The notes under the pieces: model-generated | What the model was told of the DNA's origin: nothing | Databases searched by the model: none | Seen by the model: only the letters and a program-made list of their open reading frames with translations | Shown here: positions 33,998 to 44,900 of the stretch, one piece after another | Layout of the letters: the number at the start of each line of letters is the position of its first letter | Numbering within the stretch: position 1 is the stretch's first letter | DNA from: Cerioporus squamosus | Lineage: Eukaryota; Basidiomycota; Agaricomycetes; Polyporales; Polyporaceae | Direction of reading: 5' to 3' | DNA: 64,000 bases | Assembly (NCBI GenBank): GCA_022592435.1 | Contig: JABYQS010000036.1 | Span: 124,001-188,000, forward strand | Position numbers and translations under genes: made by a program

Positions 33998-34912
33998 CTA
34001 ATCCTCGCTCATCTCGCTGTCCCCCGACTCACTACCCTCTTGGTCCGCCTCTGACTCATGCTCTTCGTCGCTCTCCTCACCTCCCGCCTCTCCGTCAACC
34101 CCGAAGAAGTCATCGTCTGCAACAGCATTACCAGACGCTTCTGCCTTCCCAGTTTTCGCCTCCTTCATCTTCACACCATCTTGCCCGAAGCTGCCCTGTA
34201 CTGTCGCAGCAGAAGTCCGCTTGCCCTCCGCCTTCTGCTCGACCTCCGGCTCCTCACTCAACGCGCCCGCCTCCATCTGCTCCCTCACCCACTTCCTCAC
34301 CTCCTCCCGCTGCCTATCCGTCTCCGACTTCTCCTTCTCCTCCCTCGCAACCTGCTCCGCGTCCTTGTCCTTCCCACCCTGTCGCACCTCGGGCGGGAAC
34401 AGCGAAATGTACTTCTTCGTCTTCGGATAGTGTAGGATGTAGTTCAAGTCGACGCGAAGCCCCTCCAACCGCACCTCCAGCTTCCGCCGCTCCTTCTTCT
34501 CCGGGGCGGCCGCAAGCTGCTTCTTCACCTGCGCGATCCGCCGTGTGACCTTCTGCCGTTCGAAGAACTTGATTTTATGGTACCGCGTCGCCATCGTACG
34601 CTCGAGGCGCGCCTGCTCCGCCCGCGCGAGGTCCCCCTCGAGGGCCTTGAGTCGTCGCTCTGTCGCCACGCGCACGTCTGCCGCGAGCTTCTCCTTTGCG
34701 AGCAAGCGGCGTGTCTGTCGTAGAGCAGCTTTGATCTTCTGGACTCCAGGGACGGCATGGGAGGAAGGCTCTGAGTGCGATGTAGAAGGCGTGGGGTGTT
34801 TCTTGTGTTGTGGTCGCTTCCGTCCTTTCGAATTTTTCTGCGACTCGGAGGTGGTTTGTTTGGAGGAGGAAGGATCGGAGACCATGTGTTTTGATGTCTT
34901 GGAGGGTCCCAT
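33998..34912 (-). CDS. EFG1: rRNA-processing protein EFG1
   Basis: Nucleolar protein of the small-subunit processome needed for early 18S rRNA processing. The first ATG in frame is at 34910-34912 and the frame runs uninterrupted for 304 codons to the TAG at 33998-34000. A basic Ser/Lys-rich head is followed by the EFG1 domain: GVQKIKAALRQTRRLLAKEK, DVRVATERRLKALEGDLARA, the highly conserved RYHKIKFFERQKVTRRI, and LRVDLNYILHYPKTKKYISL FPPEVR. The C-terminal third is acidic (ESDEEHESEADQEGSES), usual for ribosome-assembly factors. Divergent from the CHY zinc-finger gene. Confidence 0.93.
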   Translation of the reverse strand: MGPSKTSKHMVSDPSSSKQTTSESQKNSKGRKRPQHKKHPTPSTSHSEPSSHAVPGVQKIKAALRQTRRLLAKEKLAADVRVATERRLKALEGDLARAEQARLERTMATRYHKIKFFERQKVTRRIAQVKKQLAAAPEKKERRKLEVRLEGLRVDLNYILHYPKTKKYISLFPPEVRQGGKDKDAEQVAREEKEKSETDRQREEVRKWVREQMEAGALSEEPEVEQKAEGKRTSAATVQGSFGQDGVKMKEAKTGKAEASGNAVADDDFFGVDGEAGGEESDEEHESEADQEGSESGDSEMSED

Positions 34913-35102
34913 TGCTGGTCGTTCGGGGAGTCGACTCGCTATCAGCGTCACTCAGCGAGATGGAGGATGCGGACAAGATATGGCTTGGGCGCTTTACCCT
35001 CTAAGACTCACGAAGTACTTTCGTCTCCCCGCCACTCTCGCCGTGCCACTCGACAGCGACCTCAAGCTCTGAGACTGCTGAGAACATATTTTACACGTAA
35101 AT
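34913..35102. promoter_or_regulatory. Bidirectional promoter EFG1 / CHY zinc finger
   Basis: Only 190 bp separate the EFG1 start (-) from the start proposed for the CHY gene (+, 35103). No TATA box near EFG1. Confidence 0.55.
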
Positions 35103-35703
35103 ATGTGGTAAGCTGACGAGCCCAGTGAATCGTAGACAGAGGAGGCGATTTCCTCGCTCTCATCCGACCCCACCCGTATTTGCGTAGAATGCACTCAACG
35201 TCGTCCTTTCACCCAGCAAACACATCCTCAACGCCCAAGTAGCCATACGCGCGCCATGCTGCAAGCAATGGTTTGACTGCGCCGAGTGCCACGCGGAGAC
35301 GCAGTCCCACCGGCTCGCGAAGACGACGGAGATGGCCTTTCTCTGTAAGAAGTGCAAGAAGGCTTTCCGAAAGGACATGTCCGAGTACGACGAGAGCGAC
35401 GAGTACTGTCCGCATTGCGACAACCACTACGTGAGTCCTGTCTCTCTCCGAGTCCAGAGTGTGCGTCAGGCGAACATGCGGTCAGGTCATCGAGGCCAAG
35501 ACACCTCAAGCAGTCCTCGGAGTGGAGGGAGAAGACGCTCGGGTCGATGCTCGGTGTGTGTTCCTGCAATACGGTCTGCACGTTGTGCTCACGTTCAGCG
35601 TCCCACCGCGTACGTCTATGGCAGAATGCTCAAGGACGAACGTGTCAAGCAAGATCCTACACGATCCCTGTTCGCGATGGACTTCACAGATCGCGTCGGA
35701 TGA
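35103..35703 (+). CDS. CHY zinc-finger protein with a 5-base first coding exon
   Basis: Small zinc-binding protein of the CHY family. The proposed start is ATGTG at 35103-35107, spliced by a 109 bp intron (GTAAGC...CACCCAG, 35108-35216) to exon 2. This creates MCKHILNAQV and supplies the first Cys of the zinc site, absent from any other reading of this exon. Zinc ligands follow: APCCKQWFDCAECHAE, FLCKKCKKAFRKD, EYCPHCDNHY. Exon 3 (35486 on) reads VIEAKTPQAVLGVEGEDARV and exon 4 MLKDERVKQDPTRSLFAMDF, ending at the TGA 35701-35703. Family members include yeast Hot13, which assists zinc-free folding of small Tim proteins; whether this one does is unknown. Confidence 0.78.
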
Positions 35704-36041
35704 CCGCCCACCGTCTTCTCTCTGTTACCCGGGTCCCGTACCTCAGTCAACGCGTCCTACTGTCAGCGAAGTGCTCATACTCTCCGTGATCCCCGCTAGA
35801 TAGCCATCCCTGCTGCAATCAGCGCGGAATATACTCCTTGTCCCCATCTTCGTCAGCAGCACAAGGCCTCAGTCGCATCGCTGGAATATGTGTGCCCTTT
35901 GCGAGTGCAATTCTCAGCAAGTGAATAGCGATTGAGGCAATGGCGCGAGCCTTGTCTGCCGACCACCACCTCCCGTGCTGACCGCCACTGTCTAAGTAAT
36001 TTCTACACTCAGACTGGTGTCGCGAACGAAGGCACGGACTT

Positions 36042-36520
36042 CCCCCAACTCTCCAGATGCGGCAGCCTCGTCTCGCGATCACCGCGTCTTTCTTGCTCAT
36101 TGACGTGTTCATAATGTGGCTCATCCTCCCAAGACACCACTGGCAGCTGCCGCAGGATGATATACTCCCTATTCCCATAGTGTCCAAGGTGCGTACCTCG
36201 CCGTTGATCTCAGGTGTGAATAGCGAGGCCCGATACAGACGTGCTCCTGCAACAGGTCGTCGCCGTGTTGAACAGTGCGACCGTTAGCGGGACGGTTACG
36301 TTCGCACAGCCATTAATGTTAACGCGCAGGTCACCATTTCCGGCGAAGTCAAGGGCTTGAACCCTTCTGCGGAGCAAGAATTCCGCATTCAGTACGTGCG
36401 CACCTTGTCTGTATCACTTCAATCCATTGAACAGTGCCTGTAGTGCCTCTGGCGACCTCATCAACGGTTGTACGTCCGCTGGCCACCCGTTTGAGCGGAC
36501 GCGTGGCGCCCACGATGTAT
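36042..36520 (+). pseudogene. Cu/Zn superoxide dismutase pseudogene
   Basis: Decayed copy of the SOD at 16861-17744. The membrane-anchor exon is still readable ([20 protein letters not shown]), but the base triplet matching the copy A start is ACG, not ATG. The next exon has lost the GFHVH copper-ligand motif and keeps only scattered matches ([16 protein letters not shown]). The third exon retains SGDLINGCTSAG, then jumps within the zinc-ligand region (HPFERTRGAHD) to sequence that in copy A lies beyond the SOD stop. The exons for H80, D83, H120 and R143 are gone. It cannot make an active enzyme. Confidence 0.85.
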
Positions 36521-37618
36521 CAGATGCGCTAGTATCGGTTTCGACTTGCTACCCAGCAGGTCACAGAGGTGTCGCTGTCTCTGCTCGCTGTCAGAACGCT
36601 ATGGCCGGATTGCACGAGCTTACCAAGGGAGCGCGTGTCATCTGCGGTATCGTCCGCGCCGGCCATGCAGCCACGCATGTTCTCGGAATACTCATCTCGG
36701 GAGCAGCCGCTTCATGATGCAACCTGCAAGTACAGCAGCGATGACGTCGCCGGCCCTAAGGCCTAAGGCCTAGTCGGGCAAGTGCGCTCGTCTTCCGGCC
36801 GCGACCAAGGTCAGTCCCGATCTCAACTGCCTGGCATAAATACGCAGTGCGGCGCATTGCCAGCACCTTCTCTTGCCTTCCGACCGCCACGACGACGGCC
36901 CAAGCACGCGCGTTCAAGTCCTCCGGAAGCCTCACCAGTAGCAGTACTGGTGCGTCCTCGACTGCAACGGGGGACGCCCCTGCGCAGTCGAGTTACCCCG
37001 GAGGGGGCTCTGGATTCCGTTACTCTCATGCGTTGACCGCTTGTTGGTTTCGGATGAGATGTGTGCAGGGACCCGCCGGCGGGCGAGATGGAAGACGAAC
37101 GATCGTGCGCGCGCGTTGAAGACCAGGATCGATTCGAGTTTGCACTTGGGGGGAGGAGTGGGGATGTGGTTGGCTTGTGGTAGGCTCGCTCATCGTCCTT
37201 CATTTCGTTGTTCGTCGCAGGTGCTGACGCCCCCTTTCTACCCGCAGATCTAGATGTGTTGGTTTCCGAGTGCTTGTAGCTTATAGATGTATGCGTGTCG
37301 TGTTTTGGTGTTTCGTGTTGTAGCTTGTGCTTCGTGTCTTGTGCTGTGGTGTCCTCCGTCCGTCGTTGCGTTACTCCGTTCCTCCACACAGATGTTTAGA
37401 TCGACGGGCGCCCAAAGACCACCTCGGCTGGACGACTCGACAGCGGGATCAGGTCTGATCAGCCCCCTGCATGGGCGGTCGGCAGTCTGGGTTGCGAGCC
37501 ACCCTCCCAGGCTGCCGACTCGCTAACGTCGCGCCCACAAGGCGTCGACAGCCTCTCGACGTCGGAGGCCCTCTGCACGCTCTAGTGACGAGGTTAAACA
37601 AGCCCCTTCTTCGGGAGG

Positions 37619-37697
37619 GGTCCCCTTTCTCTTCCGTGGCGTCTTCTACCTTCGCACGGCGAATGCAGGAGGCGCCACGGACGAGAAGAGAGACCTC
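37619..37697. repeat. Long imperfect hairpin in copy B
   Basis: Counterpart of the hairpin in copy A. Inner arms 37635-37655 and 37659-37679 flank a 3-base ACG loop, with outer arms pairing CTTTCTCTTCCGTGGC with CCACGGACGAGAAGAG. The inner hairpin differs from that of copy A (reverse complemented) at only about two positions. Confidence 0.8.
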
Positions 37698-37905
37698 GAT
37701 CGAGCTGGGTTCGTCAGCCTCTCCGAGGATGTCGCGGAGATTGAGGCGGAGATGTTGTAGATAACCTGTACGCGAGGGTTAGGGTTCCTCATTCAGGCGC
37801 TGGAAGTCTCGTATGTTGTGACGTCATTGAAACTGCCACGTCGATCCAGATCCTTGCTTGGCTCGGGACATTATTGTCCAAGGCCATCATCTTGTCGCTC
37901 TTACA

Positions 37906-38168
37906 TCAAGAGCTTACTAGTTGTTAAGCTGCAAAGCGTTCTGGCTTGGGATCACGCAACGATATATCTGACTGCCTGAGGTCACGGTGCAGCACACAAG
38001 CTACTGCTTGGCAAGCTACAAGTACATTCAACAAATGGGCCAATTTCGTCACCCCGTCTCACGGAGTGCGTGGAAGAGAAGTGTATGATGCGATCTGTCA
38101 AGCAGCCTGTCAATCGGTGAGCGCAGCCTGGCCAGCGAGGTAATACGACGATGCACTCACGGTTTGCT
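37906..38168. other. Spacer between repeat copy B and aegerolysin
   Basis: About 260 bp with no open frame of note; includes the aegerolysin 3' end. Confidence 0.5.
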
Positions 38169-38679
38169 TCAGGACCTGTTGAGGAACTCGTTGCGAATAG
38201 TGCCGAGGGCACCACTGTCAAGGTTGGCCCCGTTGGACTCGACCATCCAGTTCGAGTTGGACTCGCTGATGGTCCACGTGTTCCTCTTCGAGCCCCATGG
38301 GCAGTCCCAGTAGAAGTGACGGATCGTCTTGTCACTCGCGGAGGGGTCGACGACGTCGAAGTCGCCCGTCGTGCCCGACGGCGAATTTTCGCGTCCGCAG
38401 GCGTTGATCTGCAGTTGTTCGCCGGGGTTGATGATGTAGTTCTCGTAGGTAGACTGTGAGATCTCCTTGTCCTTGTCACCTGTATTGCGCGTCGTCCGTG
38501 AGTACGGTGGCAACATCTGTCTCACGGAAGCTACTCACCGTCTGCATGCAGCTTGCCCCAGGAGACGTTCATGTTCTTGATCTTGATAGCCTTGCTTCCC
38601 GAATTCACCATCAGGAGGATCACCCACTGGGCATACGCCTTGGGGTCTTTGGTGGTAGAATCAGCCTGGACATGATGTT
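38169..38679 (-). CDS. Aegerolysin-family protein (start unresolved)
   Basis: Aegerolysins are small beta-sandwich proteins that bind ceramide phosphoethanolamine or sphingomyelin/cholesterol membranes; some act with a MACPF partner as two-part pore formers. No MACPF gene is in this window. The body is clear in two exons split near 38.47-38.54 kb: AYAQWVILLMVNSGSKAIKI, SWGKLHADG, then LQINACGRENSPSGTTGDFD, IRHFYWDCPWGSKRNTWTIS and NLDSGALGTI, with the stop at 38169-38171. The N-terminal side is odd. The nearest upstream ATG on this strand (38675-38677) is out of frame with the body, and no in-frame ATG precedes the conserved start of the domain. Either there is an upstream exon or the start is broken. 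A TATA box lies about 75 bp upstream. Confidence 0.8.
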
Positions 38680-38751
38680 CGTGGATTGTGAGTGCGGTGT
38701 GATGTGCAGGATGCGGGGAGCTGTCTGCTGGGTAAACATCCCTCGCTAGGG

Positions 38752-38759
38752 GCTTTATA
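38752..38759 (-). promoter_or_regulatory. TATA box of the aegerolysin gene
   Basis: Minus strand reads GGGTATAAAGCCC, about 75 bp upstream of the first ATG of the aegerolysin region. A strict TATA box fits the strong, stage-specific expression known for this family. Confidence 0.6.
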
Positions 38760-38779
38760 CCCGGCTGTCTCAGGTTGTT

Positions 38780-39934
38780 CGATGACGCAGTGACTTGACA
38801 CGTACATAGGCATGCACTCCGTTGCGCTCCAGATTCTCTTCGAGTTCAACGCCGCCGCCGCATTGTGGACCTGCATTCCTACAGACCCAACTTCTCCTCG
38901 GTCCGCCTTCAATTCTTCACTGAATGCCGCCTTACTGACTGGCCTTCTCCAGCAGTCCCTGTGCTATGCGGTCAGGCCTAGCCATTCCTGGAAACTTCCT
39001 GTTCCTCTTCACATGGAGACTGCGACGACAGGGTACGGGGAAGCCTGCTCAAGTGACCGGGCCACGGTACCTGCAAGAGTTGCCTCGCCTACCTTCTGAA
39101 GAGCGACGGCGCGTCCTCTCAGGAAGCACCACAAGGCTGCGGCGGCCCCCCGACTGAACTCTCTTGCAAACGTATCCAATGGCATATGGCACTCACGACT
39201 CGGCGGGCAGCCGCGCGACGTGCATCCTATACGCATCCCCCCAGCGTCGGCGTATTGAAGCATCCATCACTTGGTAGCTGATGTATACGAGGACCTTTCA
39301 TACCGACGTCTGGACCACATCCTCGAGGCTGGCGCTGCGGAACGTCGGCAAGTGCCACTATTCGACCCCGCTCACACAGTGGGATTCGGAACTCTGGGGA
39401 CTGGGAGAATAGTAAGCACTCGTGCTTCCAACTTTCTCGGACAAGCGCGTTCGTGGCAACCTCAATTGCCATAACCAGTGGCGGCATGCTCGAAGACCGC
39501 CGAGCCTTATAGCATCCACGTCGGGGAGGGAGTGACGGACACATATACCTCACCTCCACAAGCCTCTGGTCTCGCACCGCACTGCAATAGAGCAAACGAC
39601 CGCCTGCTACGCCCATGGCCACCGCACTAACCTCAACATTCATGGACTTCCGTCACAGATCGTCTCGTCTGCCCATACTCGTGATTCCAATCACTATATT
39701 TCACGCTGAGAGATGCCACGCCGCCGATGGGCTTCCCCCGTGCACCCAATGATAGAAGCGGCACCCTTATGCCTGAATTGCGTTCGCGGATTCGGAACCT
39801 AGCACCGGCAGGAGCGCAGGAAGTCTCATATGTAGTGACGTCGCTGCTACGTATAGCATTCGCGTCTACAGTATGCAGAGTACAGATTGTCGTTCCGATC
39901 AAGGCCTGACTGACGTTACATATGGGCCATGACT
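38780..39934. other. Intergenic, no supported gene
   Basis: About 1.15 kb between the aegerolysin promoter and the GH131 stop. Contains one more copy of the GGAAGTCTCATATGTAGTGAC element (39819-39840) that also ends both inverted-repeat copies. No coding sequence recognised. Confidence 0.5.
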
Positions 39935-41436
39935 TTACTGGCACTGTAAGATCGACTAGTCAGTACTCGGGACGGCCCCACGGCCAGTGATAACTTGCCT
40001 GGTAGTAGTAAGGAGGCGAGACAGCCTTGCAGGTTGCAGGGCTCGCGCACGACGTGGGGCCGGTGTAGCCAGTACCTGCAACGGAAGGATTAGCCTTGGG
40101 GCAAATCAGTCCCTGGTTTCCGTTATAACTCACCACCGCACTGTCCCCATTGCGACTGGAGGGGCCCACTGGCTGAGGTGGTGGTGGAAACCGGCGTGGA
40201 CACGGGCGTCGACGAAGGAGGAACGGTCGTCGGGACAGCGGTAGTCGAACTCGATGGCGGTGCCGGGGCAGACCCGGAGCCAATGGCAGTCGTGATGGGC
40301 CCGCTTTCGATGTAGACACCGGAAACATACCAGTCCTCGGGCGTCGGGGTGTTGACAATGCGAAGGACGCCGACATGGAAGTCCTCGGAGTTGGTCGAGG
40401 TCGAGGCTGCGATGTTGTTGGCGACCTTGGTGAGTGGAGAGGATCCGTTCGAGGCCCAGAGCCCGACAGTTCCAGCCGAGAACTGCTCTGCTTATCAGCA
40501 ACGGTCTTACATAGACGATGCGCATTGCGCGGAAGGACGCACGTCGATGTCATATGCGAAGTTGTACCATTGTCCTGCTACGAAGGGAGTGCTCCATTGA
40601 GGCTGGCCGCCGACGTGCCACTCAAGGTCGGTCGGGTTGGGACTGACACCATACTTTAACTGAGAGAAAAGCGGATGCATAAGCAACAGTACGCAGTCGA
40701 GTGGTCAGTACGCTTACCTCAGTGAAGTGCGACTCGAAGAAGAAGATCTGATGCTCGAGGGTCGACTACATAACAACATATCAGCAACATCCCGCCTCGC
40801 TTGCAAGGCACTCACGTCAGGTGGGTTCGTGGCCGAGTGGCTAAGTGAGAAGTGGTAGAAGAGGTTGCCAGTTCCCAGGTTCTGAGTGGTCTGGGGGATG
40901 AGCTCGGCTCTGTGTACGATCAAAAGTCAGTCCAGTGTAAATCCAAGTGTCAGATGAAGAATGCACCTCTCCATCTGGGAATTCCAGGTAGCAGTAGAAT
41001 CGATGGTCATCCGGAGACCATGCGTCTCGGCGGTGTCGGCGGGGTTTTTGAACGCAGGGTCAAGCGCAAGGTAATGCGAGGTAGGCTGGCTGCCATGGAT
41101 GTACTGTTCATTATGAGGAATAAGGCTGACTGGCTACTGAATCGCGACATGCATGCACGAACCCATTGGTATGTACCGACTTGGCTGGCCCAAGACCCTG
41201 TGGCGGCAGGTAAGCGCAGGAAGAGCGTAAAGCATGGGTTGAACACGTACATTTGTCGAAGTCCGCAACGGTTGAGAATGCGTTGAAGGACCCTAGACAT
41301 TCAACAGTAAGGAGGAAGTTCGCTTTAACGCTGGCCCTTCTTCGCGAGGCCACTCACCGTCCCAGATCTTCGTGCCACCGCGAACGACGCCAGCGAAGAG
41401 GGCGAAAGACGCAAGAGCAGAGCGGCGGAAGAACAT
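39935..41436 (-). CDS. GH131 beta-glucanase with C-terminal CBM1
   Basis: Secreted endo/exo beta-1,3(4)-glucanase of family GH131 joined to a cellulose-binding CBM1. The start at 41434-41436 gives a signal peptide (MFFRRSALASFALFAGVVRG), then GGTKIWDG and, across many short exons, SWSNQVGTYQW, MTIDSTATWNS, RTELIPQTTQNLGTGNLFYH, HQIFFFESHFTELKYG, LEWHVGGQPQWSTPFVAGQW and VGLWASNGSSPLTKVANN. A Ser/Thr/Pro linker leads to CBM1 (SQWGQCGG...YTGPTSCASPATC KAV, YYYQ). The last Cys of CBM1 is only reached by splicing a GC-AG intron (39944-39998, donor CAG|GCAAGT, acceptor CTTACAG) to a final exon coding C-Q and the TAA 39935-39937. Role: cell-wall glucan or cellulose breakdown. Confidence 0.87.
39944..39998 (-). 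other. GC-AG intron in the CBM1 of GH131
   Basis: 55 bp intron with the classical GC donor CAG|GCAAGT and acceptor CTTACAG. Splicing places the fourth CBM1 Cys (YYYQ-C). Without it the frame continues for about 12 unrelated residues. Confidence 0.75.
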
Positions 41437-41937
41437 CTCGGTCTCGACAGCGGGCACAACTACGTGTACGCACCTTTCTGTCCACCCCTTAGCTTATGTA
41501 CCGAGCGACGGGCAATACTACGGAGTAGCCGTCGCAGAGACTCTATACCGGAACAACAAAGGCTGTCTCCCCGCATGCCGCGAGGATCGCCCGCCCGTCC
41601 TCAGGGAAAACGTCGGAAGGGTCGGGGCCCCGCATGATCATATATGGGAGCGAACAACGAACGACGTTCGGAGATGGCAGGTCGAACACGCGGGCGCGCT
41701 CGGGGGAATCATGGATATATCGAAGCGATTAAACTGGTACAGAGGGTATGTCTTCCGGGTATGAACGTAACACTGGCCTGTATAGAATCATGCGAATCAT
41801 GCGTGCAATGGGGGGTGATGGTGAAAGTGCAGGAATAAGTTACAACCGTGCAATGCGTGTCGTTCCGGCCGTGAAGAGATATCGAGAGGGACTGGGAGAA
41901 TATGTCGTGTACATGTCGTGGTCGTCGCGCGTCGTGA
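41437..41937. other. Intergenic, GH131 promoter
   Basis: 500 bp between the GH131 start and the CSC1 stop, both on the minus strand. A TATA-like GGTATAGAG on the minus strand (about 41.54 kb) lies roughly 100 bp upstream of the GH131 start. Confidence 0.45.
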
Positions 41938-44900
41938 TCATGTCGCCCTGAACATCCATGATGTCAGCCAGGACTTCGATTGCTGGGCTGCCTCGGCCTC
42001 TGCCTCGTCTCGTTCTCTAGCGTCTTCTGCTGCGTCCTCTTCTTCCGCAATGGCCACGCCATACACGGCCTCCTGCACGGTGATGAGCTTCGAGCCTGAG
42101 GACCCATGCCGGAAGATCGGTGGCGTCGACCCTGCAGAGGTAGCTGAGACGGCGGTGGGGTCGTTGACAGAGAAGGCGGACCTGGCGCCAAAGCTCGGGA
42201 TCCGGAGGGGTCTCCGCATCCCGAGTTCGTGGTCCATCGAAGCAGCGCGGTTTCGACGACGAGGATCCGATGGAGGGAGGGGGAGGGAAGGTGCCGCCCC
42301 TCGGCTACTGGCTTGCGAGACGGCGGAGCCGGCTGACATGGAGCGATACCCTGTCGACGAACGAACATCGAACGTGCTCGGACGCCCAATGCCAAGTTGT
42401 GATCTCGCAGTGCTCTGGCTCGCCCTCCGGTGTTTCGACTGTCGACGGTACACCGGGGCTTCCTCGATGTCGCCTTCGTGGGACTCCACACGTGATGCAA
42501 TGGAAGGCGGTAGCTGGATCTGCTCTGTCCCGTCCAGCCGCCTGTACAGACTTGGGCGCAACGACTCGGACTCCTCGTCGATGCTCCCAAAGCTGGTGGC
42601 AAAGGGAATAGACAGTCCAGTCTCGATGAACTGGTCTTCTCCCCAACCGCCCAACCTGCCCGCCCCTGGCTGACTGGTTAGCGACATACGAAGATCAATG
42701 GTGTCATCCAGGTTGAGGATGCCCATCGGGTCACGAGGAAGCCAGAGAGCGTTCTCAATGTCACGGGTGTAGTACGGGTTGTCGTATGTGTGGCTTGGCG
42801 ACGACTCGTCTTCCCATGCTGGATGCGGAGGGTGCTTGGTGACGACAGTAGGAGTCAGCTCCTCGGGAGAATTCGATCGCACTGGGTCCTCCGTGCTGAT
42901 TTCCCGGCACGTCTCCAAAGCGGGACGTTTGGGAGCCACCGACTCGTCCGTAGGTGAGACGGGGGCGATCTCGTTGAGAGGCACCGTAGAATCGGATCGA
43001 CGAGCTGGACCGAACGGGTTTGGTAGATGTCGAGGCAATTTGCGTTGGCGGCTCGCGATGGTGGCATAGGCGAAGTTCACCCTCAGGGGAAGTTTCCATG
43101 GCCAGACATCCGACGTAGACCCGCCGCTCAGCTTGGTCTCGAGGTCGCTCCGATGGTTTTTGCCGTCGGCGGGTGCTGCATCGTCGATGAGCGCTTCTGT
43201 CGCTTGACCAGTGCCGCACACAACCTGGGCCTCCAGGACATCGTCACGCTCAAAGCGAGACCGACAAAGGCGTGTCATACTGGAAGACAGTGAGCGATAC
43301 GTTACGCGCTATTAGAGACAGGCGATACGCACAAGATTTTGTAAACCGCAGTGATGATGATGAGGACCGCGGATAGCGCAACGTTGACGGTCTTCTTGTT
43401 AACGACCATGTAGGCGAGGAAGACAGCCTGAGCTAGGATAAGGCCTTGAGACTGGTCAGCCGGCGGAACATATGGGGCGTGTCACTGTAGACATACCATC
43501 CAAGGAATACCGTACCATACGGATGAGGAGAACCTGACCATTTCCTTCATAATTCTTTGCATATACATGGAGAAGCTTAATAGAAATGGGACAGGTCACG
43601 AATAGCCAGCACAACATCAACGGCGGAACATACCTGGTTCTTGATGACAGCTGCGTGGCATTGCCTCATGAGCCGCAATCCCAACAAGATTGATGATGAG
43701 TACTCACTGCGCTCCACGGTGAAGTATACCAGCGCGAATGGGATCACAAGAGGGTTGAGCAGCGCGAAAACAAGGAGGACGTGCATAACGAGAACATGGT
43801 TGGGTAGCCAATCTAGTCGCGACAGCGTCAGTTCAATGGCGCCCTCATCGGAGTCTGTTCACTCACAGTAGTAGTTGAATGTGCGCGGACGGATGCCCAT
43901 CGCGCGTTTACGAGGAGTCACCTGCCGTCGTGTGGCGGGATAGACGATGAGAGGCAGCCCGACTATCAACTAGACTCAGTATATGCATATTTCGTGATGT
44001 AGGACTCACTTACAGAGCCCAAGCTCTAAACCACCATGCATGGCGGTGGTGAAGATGACTAGTCGACGGTCAGTGAACGCTCTGGAGGGAGAAAAAATAT
44101 CACTCACACCAGCCGACGTAGAACGGGGCTGCAACGGGGAAACTCTGAGCGATAACAGAAACCAGCTTATCCGACGTGATGGACTTGAAGGAGAGCAAGA
44201 ATGACTGCAGAGCGACTGTGCCGACACAGAAAAACACCAGGACATTGACAACGAGGAACTTGTAGTATCGGGTCATGATGCGGTCGTGCAAGGCGGACAG
44301 AGTGGCGATTGTATGCGCTCGTTTCCCGATTAACACTGTCAATGAGTGAGCTAAGCCGATCAGTGCAAAGAGTTCGAATGACTTACGCAGCAAGAGCGGA
44401 ATCAACACGAGAAGCAGCGAAACCAACACCGTCGGGACGAACGACTGTAGCAACTCTTCTTCCCATTGATGCGTTGAGAGGAAGTTCAGCTGGCAAGTAA
44501 TGATGAGTGCCATGCTCATGACGAAACTGACCAGTAGCTCACCAATCCTGGTACGAGGGTACTCAAGTTCTGGATTTGACAAGACCGACGAAGAACGTAA
44601 CCGGGAACACCCAGAAAATGGTGAAGCCCCTAAGTACGCGTTAGCATTGTACACGGTTGATGACACCGAAAGTTCAGTACATACCAAACGCCCAGCTCTA
44701 CCACCCAGTCCTTGACGAACTCAGCTCTGAACGTGGGTTTCATCAGCCTTGTCCAGTCCAGGTCCTCATACATCGGTGCCATAGAGACTAGACACTGCAG
44801 AGGGTTGTCTGGGTGCACAGCCAGAAACTTGCACGCCCTTCGAGCGTCCGCAGGGTCAACGAAGGAGACGAAGGCTGTCGGCATCGCTTCGAAGGCAGTA

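Larger units (their letters stand above)
35930..37905 (+). repeat. Inverted duplication, copy B
   Basis: Reverse-complement partner of 15390-17900. Left edge near TTGAGGCAATGGCGCGAGCC, right edge near CCATCATCTTGTCGCTC. It contains the SOD pseudogene, the shared downstream block, the hairpin, the telomere-like AGGGTTAGGGTTC and the GAAGTCTCGTATGTTGTGACGT element. Relative to copy A it lacks the C-terminal half of SOD. The shared block from about 36.75 to 37.75 kb is close to 95 percent identical to copy A by eye. Confidence 0.85.

Noticed and set aside
34913..34951. EFG1 start upstream of 34912
   Set aside because: The longer frame begins at GTG and would include part of the short divergent promoter. 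The ATG at 34912 has normal context and begins the family-like sequence.
40825..40850. tRNA-like A-box (GTGGCCGAGTGGCTAAGTG)
   Set aside because: It is the antisense of GH131 coding sequence (HFSLSHSATNPP), and no matching anticodon arm, T arm or acceptor stem follows.
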